A stretch of DNA of 64,000 nt, taken from SAR202 cluster bacterium. Its GTDB lineage: Bacteria; Chloroflexota; Dehalococcoidia; Lucifugimonadales; OSU-TB39. The position numbers and the translations under genes are program-made. This document shows, one piece after another, positions 28,708 to 35,675 of this stretch. The DNA lies in the NCBI GenBank assembly GCA_009392195.1, contig VFGY01000037.1, positions 1 to 64,000 of the forward strand, given 5' to 3'. Each line of letters opens with the position of its first letter. The first letter of the stretch is position 1. Under the pieces are notes generated by a model. That model ran no database searches. It had not been told where the DNA came from and was given only the letters and a program-made list of their open reading frames with translations.

Positions 28708-29481
28708 ATGAAAAAAATAGCGCTCATCGTAGAATATGACGGTAAACACTACAAAGGTTTTCAAAGCCAACCAAATGCTCCCACAATACAAAACACAATA
28801 GAAAATGCACTTAGTATGTTAACTAAAGAAAATATTGCAATCAGTGCGGCGGGGCGAACCGACGCAGGAGTTCATGCTAAGTCACAAGTAATATCGTTTA
28901 ATACCATGACACAAAATTCAATTCAAACATATATAAACGGAACAAATCATTTTTTACCGGATGACATCTCTATAAAAAACGGATGCGAGGTAGATATGGA
29001 TTTTGACCCAAGAAGAATGGCAATTAGCCGAAAATATGAATATTCTATAGACTGTGGATCTTCAAGATCGCCTTTAACTGCAAAATTCGCATACTATTTA
29101 GGAAAAGCACTTAATGTTCCAATAATGGTAAAAGGATCTAAATATTTCCTAGGGATTCATGATTTCAAAAATTTTTCTACTATCAAAAGAAATGAATCTA
29201 AAAGTACAATAAGAGAAATATACGATATTAATATTAACAAAATTGAAAAAATGGTTTACATAACAGTTGAAGGCAGTGCTTTTCTTTCTCATCAGGTAAG
29301 AAGAATGTGTGGTGCTTTAGTCGCAGTGGGAACAGAAATTATTAAACCAAATATAATTAAAGATTTGTTAGAAAATAAAATAGTTGACGTAACACCACAA
29401 ACATTGCCTGCACACGGATTATGTTTAGTCGGTGTAAATTATAAATACTTTAATTTGGACGGTGATCAAAATGAAGAATGA
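28708..29481 (+). CDS. truA: tRNA pseudouridine(38-40) synthase TruA
   Basis: A 257-residue enzyme that makes pseudouridine in the anticodon stem-loop. The catalytic Asp is in AAGRTDAGVHA (residues 48-58), with YDGKHYKGFQSQPNAPTIQ at the start and FLSHQVRRMCGALVAVG near residue 190. The family context rplQ-truA-rplM-rpsI is common. Its end overlaps rplM. Confidence 0.96.
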   Translation: MKKIALIVEYDGKHYKGFQSQPNAPTIQNTIENALSMLTKENIAISAAGRTDAGVHAKSQVISFNTMTQNSIQTYINGTNHFLPDDISIKNGCEVDMDFDPRRMAISRKYEYSIDCGSSRSPLTAKFAYYLGKALNVPIMVKGSKYFLGIHDFKNFSTIKRNESKSTIREIYDININKIEKMVYITVEGSAFLSHQVRRMCGALVAVGTEIIKPNIIKDLLENKIVDVTPQTLPAHGLCLVGVNYKYFNLDGDQNEE

Positions 29482-29896
29482 TTCTTCCACAATAACAAAA
29501 ACGACGAGCGAACCCAATTGGGTATTAATTGATGCTAAAGAAGAAACTTTAGGGAGATTGTGTTCCAAAATCTCAAACATCTTACAAGGCAAAAATAAAG
29601 TTGATTATGCAAAACATATCAATAACGGAGATTTTGTAATTGTCATTAACACTGATAAAATCAACGTTACTGGGAAAAAATTAACTGACAAAAAATATTA
29701 CCATTACAGCGGATATCATGGTGGAATGAAAGAACAATCTTTCGAAGATTTGTTAGAAATAGATTCTACTAAAATAATAAAAAATGCTGTTTCTGGTATG
29801 CTACCTAAAAATTCTCTTCGCAAAAAATTGCTTGCCAGACTAAAAATTTATAGTGGGCCAGATCATCCACATTCAGCTCAAATCAACACAAAATAA
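29471..29896 (+). CDS. rplM: 50S ribosomal protein uL13
   Basis: A 141-residue early-assembly protein. WVLIDAKEETLGRLCSKIS, the H-Y-H-Y-S-G-Y-H-G-G-M segment (YYHYSGYHGGMKEQS), AVSGMLPKNSLRKKLLARLKIY and HPHSAQ are conserved. The ATG at 29471 lies within the end of truA; a GTG three codons earlier is possible. Coupling to truA is likely. Confidence 0.96.
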   Translation: MKNDSSTITKTTSEPNWVLIDAKEETLGRLCSKISNILQGKNKVDYAKHINNGDFVIVINTDKINVTGKKLTDKKYYHYSGYHGGMKEQSFEDLLEIDSTKIIKNAVSGMLPKNSLRKKLLARLKIYSGPDHPHSAQINTK

Positions 29897-29915
29897 TACA
29901 TGACAGGAGTTATTC

Positions 29916-30311
29916 TTGACTACTCAACAATATTACTATGGTACCGGCAGAAGAAAAACATCAGTAGCCAGAGTTCGTATATATAAAGAAAAGGGTCCGA
30001 TAATAATTAATGGTAAACCGCTAGAAGAATTAATGGGATATGAAACATGGCGTCAAATCGTAACCGAACCTCTAAAAATAACATCAAACAACAACAATTA
30101 TCGTGTTAGTGTAAAGGTCGCTGGTGGAGGAATAGTAAGTCAAGCTGGAGCAATTAGTCATGGTATCTCTAGAGCTTTATTAGAAGCAGAACCAGAGTTA
30201 CGTAAAACACTAAAGCAAAATGGCTTGTTAACTCGCGATTCAAGAGAAAAAGAACGTAAAAAACCTGGCCTAGTAAGAGCTAGAAAAGCAAAACAATACT
30301 CAAAACGATAA
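29916..30311 (+). CDS. rpsI: 30S ribosomal protein uS9
   Basis: A 131-residue head protein whose tail reaches P-site t[24 protein letters not shown] opens it and [20 protein letters not shown] closes it, with the terminal Lys-Arg intact. The start is TTG after CAGGAG. It is the last gene of the cluster; the next gene is convergent. Confidence 0.97.
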   Translation: MTTQQYYYGTGRRKTSVARVRIYKEKGPIIINGKPLEELMGYETWRQIVTEPLKITSNNNNYRVSVKVAGGGIVSQAGAISHGISRALLEAEPELRKTLKQNGLLTRDSREKERKKPGLVRARKAKQYSKR

Positions 30312-30323
30312 TCTTTAGAATAT

Positions 30324-30680
30324 CTAACTCTTTTGTATTAATTGCAAGATGTTGTTATCAACATCTTGGAATGTTGCCACAAATCCACCCCAATGCTCTT
30401 TCTCTGGAAGCCGCAAAAACTTAATGCCATATCTGGATAACCTTTGGTACTCATATTCAATATCATCAACTTCCAAATGCAACATATTCCTATAAGGATC
30501 AAAAGACTTACCTTGAATTTTTGAATGTTTACCGATCCCAAGTTTAGTATTACCAAGTCTAAATGATACAAAATCCTCATGTTTGCTTTTGGGTTTATAT
30601 TTAAACAAATAGCTGTAAAAACTAACCATAGCCTCAAAATTGTCGGTCCATATAACAGCACCTACAATATCACCTATCAT
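30324..30680 (-). CDS. VOC-superfamily (glyoxalase/bleomycin-resistance fold) protein
   Basis: A 118-residue single VOC module: beta-alpha-beta units beginning GAVIWTDNFEAMVSFYSYLF, then HLEVDDIEYEYQRLSRYGIKFL, and ending WGGFVATFQDVDNNILQLIQ, where the Glu that binds metal in glyoxalase I is replaced by Gln. The substrate cannot be deduced. It converges on rpsI with 12 bases between stops and is divergent from the leader region at 30763. Confidence 0.88.
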   Translation of the reverse strand: MIGDIVGAVIWTDNFEAMVSFYSYLFKYKPKSKHEDFVSFRLGNTKLGIGKHSKIQGKSFDPYRNMLHLEVDDIEYEYQRLSRYGIKFLRLPEKEHWGGFVATFQDVDNNILQLIQKS

Positions 30681-30739
30681 ACCTGAACTCCCTTTATATC
30701 CATGAACAATATCTCGGAAGTCTATTTATCCGAGTACAC

Positions 30740-30768
30740 TTTCATAAGTTAATATTTAGTTCTATAAT
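30740..30768 (+). promoter_or_regulatory. probable promoter of the leader transcript
   Basis: A perfect -10 TATAAT stands at 30763-30768. The -35 region at 30740-30745 reads TTTCAT, a weak match, with 17 bases between. The element points toward two small ORFs and a strong terminator, so a transcript of about 165 bases starting near 30775 is predicted. Confidence 0.55.
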
Positions 30769-30797
30769 ACGTAATTATAAAGGGAAGGGGTTGTGTG

Positions 30798-30851
30798 ATG
30801 ACAGCTCAATTAAAATATATGGTCCCTTTAATAAAGGAGGTGCGTTTTTGA
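30798..30851 (+). CDS. candidate 17-residue leader peptide
   Basis: ATG at 30798 follows GGGAAGGGG by seven bases and opens a short frame, MTAQLKYMVPLIKEVRF, ending in TGA at 30849-30851. That stop overlaps the TTG of the next small frame (TTGA). It lies between a TATAAT and a terminator ahead of ABC-transporter ATPase genes. Size and context suggest a leader peptide; there is no homology evidence. Confidence 0.4.
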   Translation: MTAQLKYMVPLIKEVRF

Positions 30852-30880
30852 AACATAGTAGTACGAGGTGTATCTTCTAG
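30848..30880 (+). CDS. candidate 10-residue leader peptide
   Basis: TTG at 30848 is preceded by a perfect AAGGAGG at 30834-30840 with seven bases of spacing, among the best ribosome-binding sites in the window. It encodes only MKHSSTRCIF before TAG. The start overlaps the previous stop. A ribosome here would cover the first of two AGGTGT copies that can both pair with ACACCT at 30892-30897. Confidence 0.45.
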   Translation: MKHSSTRCIF

Positions 30881-30897
30881 GTGTTCAAGAGACACCT
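30866..30897 (+). promoter_or_regulatory. mutually exclusive hairpins in the leader
   Basis: AGGTGT occurs at 30866-30871 and again at 30879-30884, and ACACCT occurs once at 30892-30897. Only one copy can pair at a time: the second gives a tight hairpin with a seven-base loop, the first a longer loop. Such alternatives are the hallmark of attenuators, but no experiment supports a switch here. Confidence 0.4.
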
Positions 30898-30902
30898 TAT
30901 AT

Positions 30903-30941
30903 AAAAAGGATCTCCAGACTTGTACTGGAGGTCCTTTTTTT
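30903..30941 (+). terminator. strong intrinsic terminator
   Basis: A 15-pair stem (30903-30917 with 30925-30939, one T.G wobble) with a seven-base loop runs into seven Ts at 30935-30941. It is the best terminator-like structure in the window. It stands 28 bases before the ATG of the first ABC ATPase, so it either ends a small RNA or attenuates the downstream genes. Confidence 0.85.
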
Positions 30942-30969
30942 AAACCTAATTTTAGAAAAACAATAAGAT

Positions 30970-31956
30970 ATGAACGAATTAAAATCCCCTTTGCTCAAAA
31001 TTGAAAATCTACAAACTCAATTTAAAACCTCTGAAGGAATAATTAAAGCCGCTAATAATGTAAGTTTTGAAATATATCCTGGTGAGGTTATTGGAATAGT
31101 TGGGGAAAGTGGCTGCGGGAAAAGTGTGACCGCATTATCAATAATGCAACTTATACCTAAACCACATGGAGAAATAAAGGATGGTCAAATCTTATATAAA
31201 AATAAAGATATTCTTAACCTAAATGAAAAAGAAATGCAAAAAATTCGTGGCAATGAGATTTCAATTATATTTCAAGAACCAATGACCTCATTAAATCCAG
31301 TATTAACTATAGAAAAACAATTAACAGAACAAATGTTACTCCATTTAGGATTAAAATATAAAGAAGCTCGCTTAAAAGCTATAGAATTACTCGAACTCGT
31401 GGGCATGCCTGACCCAAAATCTATCTTAAAAAAATATCCTCACAATCTGAGTGGAGGTATGAGACAAAGAATCATGATAGCAATTGCTATCAGTTGTAAT
31501 CCAAAATTGATCATTGCAGACGAACCTACAACATCTCTAGATGTCACAATACAAGCACAGATTCTTGAAACTTTAAAGTCAATTTGCGAAACATCTGATA
31601 CTGCTTTGGTTTTAATAACACATAACCTAGGTATTATAGCTAGGTATGCTAAAAGAGTAATTGTAATGTATGCCGGTAAGATAGTAGAAGAAGGTAATGC
31701 GGTTGATTTGTATAATTCTCCAAAACACCCCTACACTCTAGGCTTGCTTAGGTCCGTTCCTAAATTAAACAGTTCCCCCGACGCAAACCTTGAAGCAATA
31801 CCAGGAAATCCACCCGATTTAAACAATCTTCCGAATGGTTGTAGTTTCCAACCAAGATGTTACTTAATTAATGAAAAATGTAATGTAGAACCAACAATAA
31901 CACCTGTATCCGATCAACACCGAACTGCATGTTGGAATTACACCGAACTAAATTAA
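30970..31956 (+). CDS. oligopeptide/dipeptide-type ABC transporter ATP-binding protein (OppD/DppD-like)
   Basis: A 328-residue ABC ATPase. Walker A GESGCGKS, Q-loop FQEPMTSLNP, signature LSGGMRQR, Walker B LIIADEPTTSLDVT and switch His in THNLG are intact. The C-terminal oligopeptide-transporter extension has a Cys-containing segment (CSFQPRCYLINEKC) that in family members binds an iron-sulphur cluster. It pairs with the ATPase at 31987. No permease or binding-protein gene adjoins. No clear Shine-Dalgarno precedes the ATG. Confidence 0.93.
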   Translation: MNELKSPLLKIENLQTQFKTSEGIIKAANNVSFEIYPGEVIGIVGESGCGKSVTALSIMQLIPKPHGEIKDGQILYKNKDILNLNEKEMQKIRGNEISIIFQEPMTSLNPVLTIEKQLTEQMLLHLGLKYKEARLKAIELLELVGMPDPKSILKKYPHNLSGGMRQRIMIAIAISCNPKLIIADEPTTSLDVTIQAQILETLKSICETSDTALVLITHNLGIIARYAKRVIVMYAGKIVEEGNAVDLYNSPKHPYTLGLLRSVPKLNSSPDANLEAIPGNPPDLNNLPNGCSFQPRCYLINEKCNVEPTITPVSDQHRTACWNYTELN

Positions 31957-31986
31957 TACTGAATGTATCGCCGTTAAAAACAAACC

Positions 31987-32967
31987 ATGTCTAAGTCTTT
32001 GATACAAATAAATAATGTGAAAATGCATTATAAGAGCTCCGGACTTTCACTATTCAGAAAAAGTCAACAAACCGTAAAGGCACTAGATGGAGTAACACTG
32101 TCCATTAACGAAAAAGAGACTTTAGGATTAGTAGGTGAGAGTGGAAGTGGTAAAACTACACTGGGAAGGTGTGTTTTAAATTTGATCAAACCAACTGAAG
32201 GGTATGTTTCATTTAATGGGTTAATTCTTAATGAACTTAATTCAAAACAAATGCGATCTATACGCAAACAAATACAAATCGTCTTTCAAGACCCTTACGC
32301 ATCTTTGAATCCAAGAATGACTTGCGGGGATATAATAGCTGAACCAATAATCATACATGGATTAATACCAAATAAAACTGAAAGAGAACATAAAATCAAA
32401 TCTCTTTTGGAAACTGTTGGACTAAACCCCAATATTATCAACAGATACCCCAACGAATTTAGTGGAGGTCAAAGACAAAGGATTGCTATAGCTAGAGCTT
32501 TGGCTATTAATCCAAAATTTATCGTTTTAGATGAACCAATCTCTTCTCTAGACGTATCAATACAAGCTCAAATAATCAATTTACTGAAAAAATTACAACG
32601 TCAATTCAACCTTACGTACTTATTTATTGCGCACGATTTATCAGTAGTAAGTAATATAAGCAACAGAGTTGCAGTTATGTATTTAGGCCACATCGTAGAA
32701 ATAGCAGATACTGCAGACTTATACAAAAACCCAAAACATCCTTACACGAAAGCACTTATATCAGCTATACCAATTCCAGACCCCACTTTAGAATCACAAC
32801 GTAAACGCTTGATTTTAAAAGGAGAAGTACCAAGCCCAATTAATCCACCTAGCGGCTGTGTTTTTAGGACTAGGTGTCCAATCGCAGATGAAAAATGTTC
32901 CACAACAAACCCAACCCTCAAAAAAATTTCTGAGACCCAGCACGTTTCCTGCTTAAAAATTAGCTAG
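31987..32967 (+). CDS. oligopeptide/dipeptide-type ABC transporter ATP-binding protein (OppF/DppF-like)
   Basis: A 326-residue partner ATPase: Walker A GESGSGKTT, Q-loop FQDPYASLNPRM, signature FSGGQRQR, Walker B FIVLDEPISSLDVS, H-loop AHDLS. The C-terminal segment CVFRTRCPIADEKC is the oligopeptide-family Cys motif. Together with the preceding gene it would form the heterodimeric motor of a peptide or nickel-type importer whose membrane subunits must lie elsewhere. Confidence 0.93.
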   Translation: MSKSLIQINNVKMHYKSSGLSLFRKSQQTVKALDGVTLSINEKETLGLVGESGSGKTTLGRCVLNLIKPTEGYVSFNGLILNELNSKQMRSIRKQIQIVFQDPYASLNPRMTCGDIIAEPIIIHGLIPNKTEREHKIKSLLETVGLNPNIINRYPNEFSGGQRQRIAIARALAINPKFIVLDEPISSLDVSIQAQIINLLKKLQRQFNLTYLFIAHDLSVVSNISNRVAVMYLGHIVEIADTADLYKNPKHPYTKALISAIPIPDPTLESQRKRLILKGEVPSPINPPSGCVFRTRCPIADEKCSTTNPTLKKISETQHVSCLKIS

Positions 32968-32973
32968 TTTTCA

Positions 32974-33870
32974 TCAATAAGCTAATCTACCCGGAATTTT
33001 AACCCTTATTTTATATAAAGAACTTGATGCTGTAATAAACAGACTTTTCATATCAGATTCACCCCAAGTAAAATTGGCTGCAGCTTCAGGAATACCAATA
33101 ACACCAAGCGATGTTCCATTAGAATCCAAAATGTGAATTCCACCTGGACCACAACAATACATATTACCATCCATATCAATTTTCATACCGTCTGGTACAC
33201 CTTCGCCATCCGACTCTAATATCGCCCAAACTGCTCCTCCACTTAATGTCCCATCTGAATTCACATCGAATACTCTTATATGGCTTTTCATACTATCATT
33301 AACAAAAAGCTTGGACTCATCATCAGAGAAACATAATCCGTTTGGTTGATCAAAGTCTTCGACTAAAAGAGTCAAATTGCCCGAATCATCAATCATATAT
33401 ACTCCACGGACTTCCATCTCACATTCTCTCAAAACACCGTAATATTCCATCCTTCCAAATGTCGGGTCGGTAAAATATATTGCCCCTTTCTTACTTACTA
33501 TAATGTCATTTGGGCTATTTAATTCTTTGCCTTCATAATGGGAAGCTAAAACTGTTATTTCACCATTATTTTCAGTACGCGTCACTCTACTTGTAGCATG
33601 TTCACAAGTTACTAACCTTCCTGAACTATCATAAGCGTTACCGTTAGCCATATTACTTGGATCCCTGTAAGATTCAACTCCACCTGCTTCTGTCCATTTT
33701 CTCATCTTGTTGCCAGGCATATCACTGAATATCAAACTTTGATTATTGTGATCCCATACAGGTCCTTCAGTAAATTCAAAACCAGAGCCCACAACTGCTA
33801 ATTCAGAATCCGGATTAAGAATTGATAAAATGCGATCATCTCTCTTGTCTAATGAATCTGATAATTTCAA
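32974..33870 (-). CDS. SMP-30/gluconolactonase/LRE family protein
   Basis: A 298-residue six-bladed beta-propeller. Family hallmarks are FTEGPVWD (metal-ligand Glu), NGNAYDSSGRLVTCEH, LNSPNDIIVSKKGAIYFTDP, QPNGLCFSDDESKLFVND and VPDGMKIDMDGNMYCCG. The Asn and Asp ligands of the divalent metal are present. Homologues hydrolyse lactones of sugar acids; the substrate here is unknown. It starts at TTG with AGGAGG upstream. It converges on the ABC ATPase gene with seven bases between stops. Confidence 0.92.
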   Translation of the reverse strand: MKLSDSLDKRDDRILSILNPDSELAVVGSGFEFTEGPVWDHNNQSLIFSDMPGNKMRKWTEAGGVESYRDPSNMANGNAYDSSGRLVTCEHATSRVTRTENNGEITVLASHYEGKELNSPNDIIVSKKGAIYFTDPTFGRMEYYGVLRECEMEVRGVYMIDDSGNLTLLVEDFDQPNGLCFSDDESKLFVNDSMKSHIRVFDVNSDGTLSGGAVWAILESDGEGVPDGMKIDMDGNMYCCGPGGIHILDSNGTSLGVIGIPEAAANFTWGESDMKSLFITASSSLYKIRVKIPGRLAY

Positions 33871-33951
33871 AATAATTCCTCCTATCTATATTTAAATTGA
33901 AGTGCCCACTTTATTATTACACCAAAACAATAAATTTAGCATTAACAATCG

Positions 33952-34027
33952 TGGTGGAGCTGATGGGAGTCGAACCCACGACCTTCTGAATGCCATTCAG
34001 ACGCTCTCCCAACTGAGCTACAGCCCC
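33952..34027 (-). tRNA. tRNA-Ala (GGC)
   Basis: On the minus strand the acceptor stem GGGGCTG/CAGCTCC encloses a standard cloverleaf. The anticodon loop ATGGCAT is closed by TCTGA/TCAGA, giving GGC, and the T-loop is GTTCGACTC. The CCA is encoded at 33954-33952. Confidence 0.96.
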
Positions 34028-34174
34028 ATTTCGTATCTAATACAAGCTAGAATTATAACAAATAAATAACCTAAAAGTGCAGAATACATAGTTGGATACT
34101 TAGTTTTGTCTTTAAAAGTTCCAATTATCCTCTTCTTTAAGGTCTATTCTAACTTCGTAATTTACATACACATT

Positions 34175-34210
34175 AAAATAGCCCCTGAAGTTTAGTTCAG
34201 AGGCTATTTT
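34175..34210. terminator. intrinsic terminator, possibly bidirectional
   Basis: AAAATAGCC-CCTGAA pairs with TTCAG-AGGCTATTTT around a short loop, giving an A/T-flanked stem with T-runs on both strands. It lies directly downstream of the minus-strand membrane-protein gene at 34249 and upstream of tRNA-Ala. Confidence 0.75.
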
Positions 34211-34248
34211 ATCCTTATGACATTACGGCAAAAACGTTAGACTCTTTA

Positions 34249-34890
34249 TTACTCCTGTGCTCTTCTCATGAACAAAACCACACCCGAAGCTACCGCTGCT
34301 ACAAGAGTAAGCATCCAAATAATGAATCCTGCATCTCCGAGAATCAAGACCCCAGGTATACCAACTACCCCAGTAACCAGCATAAGCCCACCTATCCAGA
34401 TAGGCAGAAACCCTTTTTCCATAACTAGTCCTATTCCCAGAAGGACAACCCCAAGAGCCCAGAACACTGGCATACCTGAGAATATACCGTCAGCAGTCAT
34501 GTCAATTGTAATAGCCGTTTCTATAATTCCTTCATCAAACAAATCCATAGCCGCCAAAGACATTCCCATACCGATAATCGGGACTGCTATTAGGACTGTG
34601 AAAATAGACGAAGATAAACTCCCGAAAGCGGCACCACTTCCCTGTAAAGACCTTCCTAAAAACGCAATCCCCAACATAGTTCCCACGAGGAAAAAAGTTC
34701 CTGGTATATTTATTAGATAGGCAAGGGCTTTTTCTCCCGAGCTAAGCTGCAGCCAAGCCAAAGCTGCCTCTCTGCCCTCTAGATTAGAATCAATTTCCCC
34801 AAGTAGAACTGGTTCAAGTATCATCCATACAAGAAGCATCAATACTGGACAAATCATGAGTATTAGTGAGTAAAACATACGAGTATTCAT
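34249..34890 (-). CDS. multi-pass membrane protein of unknown function, GC-richer than neighbours
   Basis: A 213-residue protein with about six helices (near residues 5-27, 55-80, 90-112, 140-158, 163-185 and 188-207) and a basic tail MRRAQE. GAGGTG precedes the ATG. One 60-base line inside it has 30 G/C bases against about 20 in nearby genes, suggesting acquisition from a different background or unusual constraint. Its last three helices loosely resemble those of the protein at 582-1130. It lies 130 bases downstream of the four micropeptide ORFs on the same strand. Function not recognised. Confidence 0.8.
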   Translation of the reverse strand: MNTRMFYSLILMICPVLMLLVWMILEPVLLGEIDSNLEGREAALAWLQLSSGEKALAYLINIPGTFFLVGTMLGIAFLGRSLQGSGAAFGSLSSSIFTVLIAVPIIGMGMSLAAMDLFDEGIIETAITIDMTADGIFSGMPVFWALGVVLLGIGLVMEKGFLPIWIGGLMLVTGVVGIPGVLILGDAGFIIWMLTLVAAVASGVVLFMRRAQE

Positions 34891-35019
34891 ATTTTCACAC
34901 CTCAGTTGTTTGTATTTGCCATAGAACTCATTCTAAGACGGTTTATTATAGCATAGGCTCAGTACACGAATACGCTATTTGCAGTTGGCAAAGACAATTT
35001 ACTTGAGAATAGAGTGGTT

Positions 35020-35106
35020 CTATGTATTCCCCCAAATCATAAGTCCGACACCAGCAAGAACAATAAAAAAAAGAAGTTGGATTGCTCTATGGAATTCCAT
35101 TAACAT
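35020..35106 (-). CDS. micro-ORF D: 28-residue single-TM peptide
   Basis: Encodes MLMEFHRAIQ, a hydrophobic segment LLFFIVLAGVGLMIW, and GNT. The start is ATG 35106 or the in-frame ATG 35100; AAGGATAGG upstream favours one of these. The start overlaps the last codons of micro-ORF C. It could be the last small member of a polycistronic unit that continues to the membrane protein at 34890. Too short for homology by eye. Confidence 0.45.
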   Translation of the reverse strand: MLMEFHRAIQLLFFIVLAGVGLMIWGNT

Positions 35107-35210
35107 CCTATCCTTCCCCTATAACCCATTTTGTAAAGGACAACCCAAATGATGGCTACTATTGTACTTCCAGCCATAATCCATATAGTAAGAACTATGT
35201 CGCCTTTCAC
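35100..35210 (-). CDS. micro-ORF C: 36-residue single-TM peptide with MGYRG tail
   Basis: Starting at GTG 35210 (or the TTG one codon earlier) it encodes MKGDIVLTIWIM, a helix AGSTIVAIIWVVLY, and the tail KMGYRGRIGC. The tail and the preceding V-x-Y-x motif match micro-ORF A. No strong Shine-Dalgarno is present, but the start lies right after the stop of micro-ORF B, in the same frame, so termination-reinitiation is plausible. A decayed relative is at 305-435. Function unknown. Confidence 0.55.
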   Translation of the reverse strand: MKGDIVLTIWIMAGSTIVAIIWVVLYKMGYRGRIGC

Positions 35211-35213
35211 CAA

Positions 35214-35288
35214 TCATTGAACATATCTATAAGAAACATATATTCCTACTATAGTTAATATCGCAAAAAGTCCAAATACACCTTTCAT
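35214..35288 (-). CDS. micro-ORF B: 24-residue single-TM peptide
   Basis: ATG at 35288 is preceded on the minus strand by GGGGGAGA about seven bases upstream, a strong ribosome-binding site that overlaps the end of micro-ORF A. It encodes MKGVFGLFAILTIVGIYVSY then RYVQ. The shape (short N-terminus, one helix, basic end) resembles the small accessory subunits known in membrane complexes, but no family is recognised. Confidence 0.5.
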   Translation of the reverse strand: MKGVFGLFAILTIVGIYVSYRYVQ

Positions 35289-35291
35289 TAT

Positions 35292-35402
35292 TTAATCTCC
35301 CCCTTGCCCTCTATAACCCATAGAGTAGAAGACAAATCCAATGACAACTACTACAAAAAAACCAAAAATCCCAACGGCAGTCCATACATCAATTTCTATA
35401 AT
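35292..35402 (-). CDS. micro-ORF A: about 36-residue single-TM peptide with MGYRG tail, non-canonical start
   Basis: The frame reads IIEIDVWTAVGIFG, a helix FFVVVVIGFVFY, and SMGYRGQGGD. There is no ATG, GTG or TTG at the right place. An AAGGA at about 35411-35415 sits eight bases before ATT at 35402, so ATT (the infC-type start) is the best candidate. Homology to micro-ORF C 192 bases away, and to the decayed copy at 361-435, supports its being a real coding unit. Confidence 0.5.
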   Translation of the reverse strand: MIEIDVWTAVGIFGFFVVVVIGFVFYSMGYRGQGGD

Positions 35403-35675
35403 AGTTCAGTTCCTTAGATTATCTTAGGTATTAGTTTTCTAAAAACGTCAGGGTTGATTTTAAAGTGTTAGGTTGGCTAGTAGCAAACTTTATAGCTTTA
35501 GGAATTAGTGAAATTCACACTTCTGTTTCATTTATTTAGGAGTTATAGTTGTCACATTACCTTTAATTAGCGTTATTGTTTCGATTACATTGGAATCCAA
35601 ATATTGGATACCGAAAAGTAAAAATAATGAATAATATAATCGTTAATTTTTGAGCGAATATACCAGAACTAACAT
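35403..35675. other. 273-base gap upstream of the micro-ORFs
   Basis: No clear gene. On the plus strand, after AGGAG at 35538-35542, a frame from 35545 to 35634 encodes a hydrophobic stretch VVTLPLISVIVSITL and a charged end, but lacks a usable start codon, so I do not call it. The promoter of the micro-ORFs should lie here on the minus strand; none with both boxes was recognised. Confidence 0.4.

Noticed and set aside
35545-35634. Plus-strand hydrophobic frame near the micro-ORFs
   Set aside because: Only ATA is available as a start, too close to the AGGAG, and no homology to the MGYRG family is visible.
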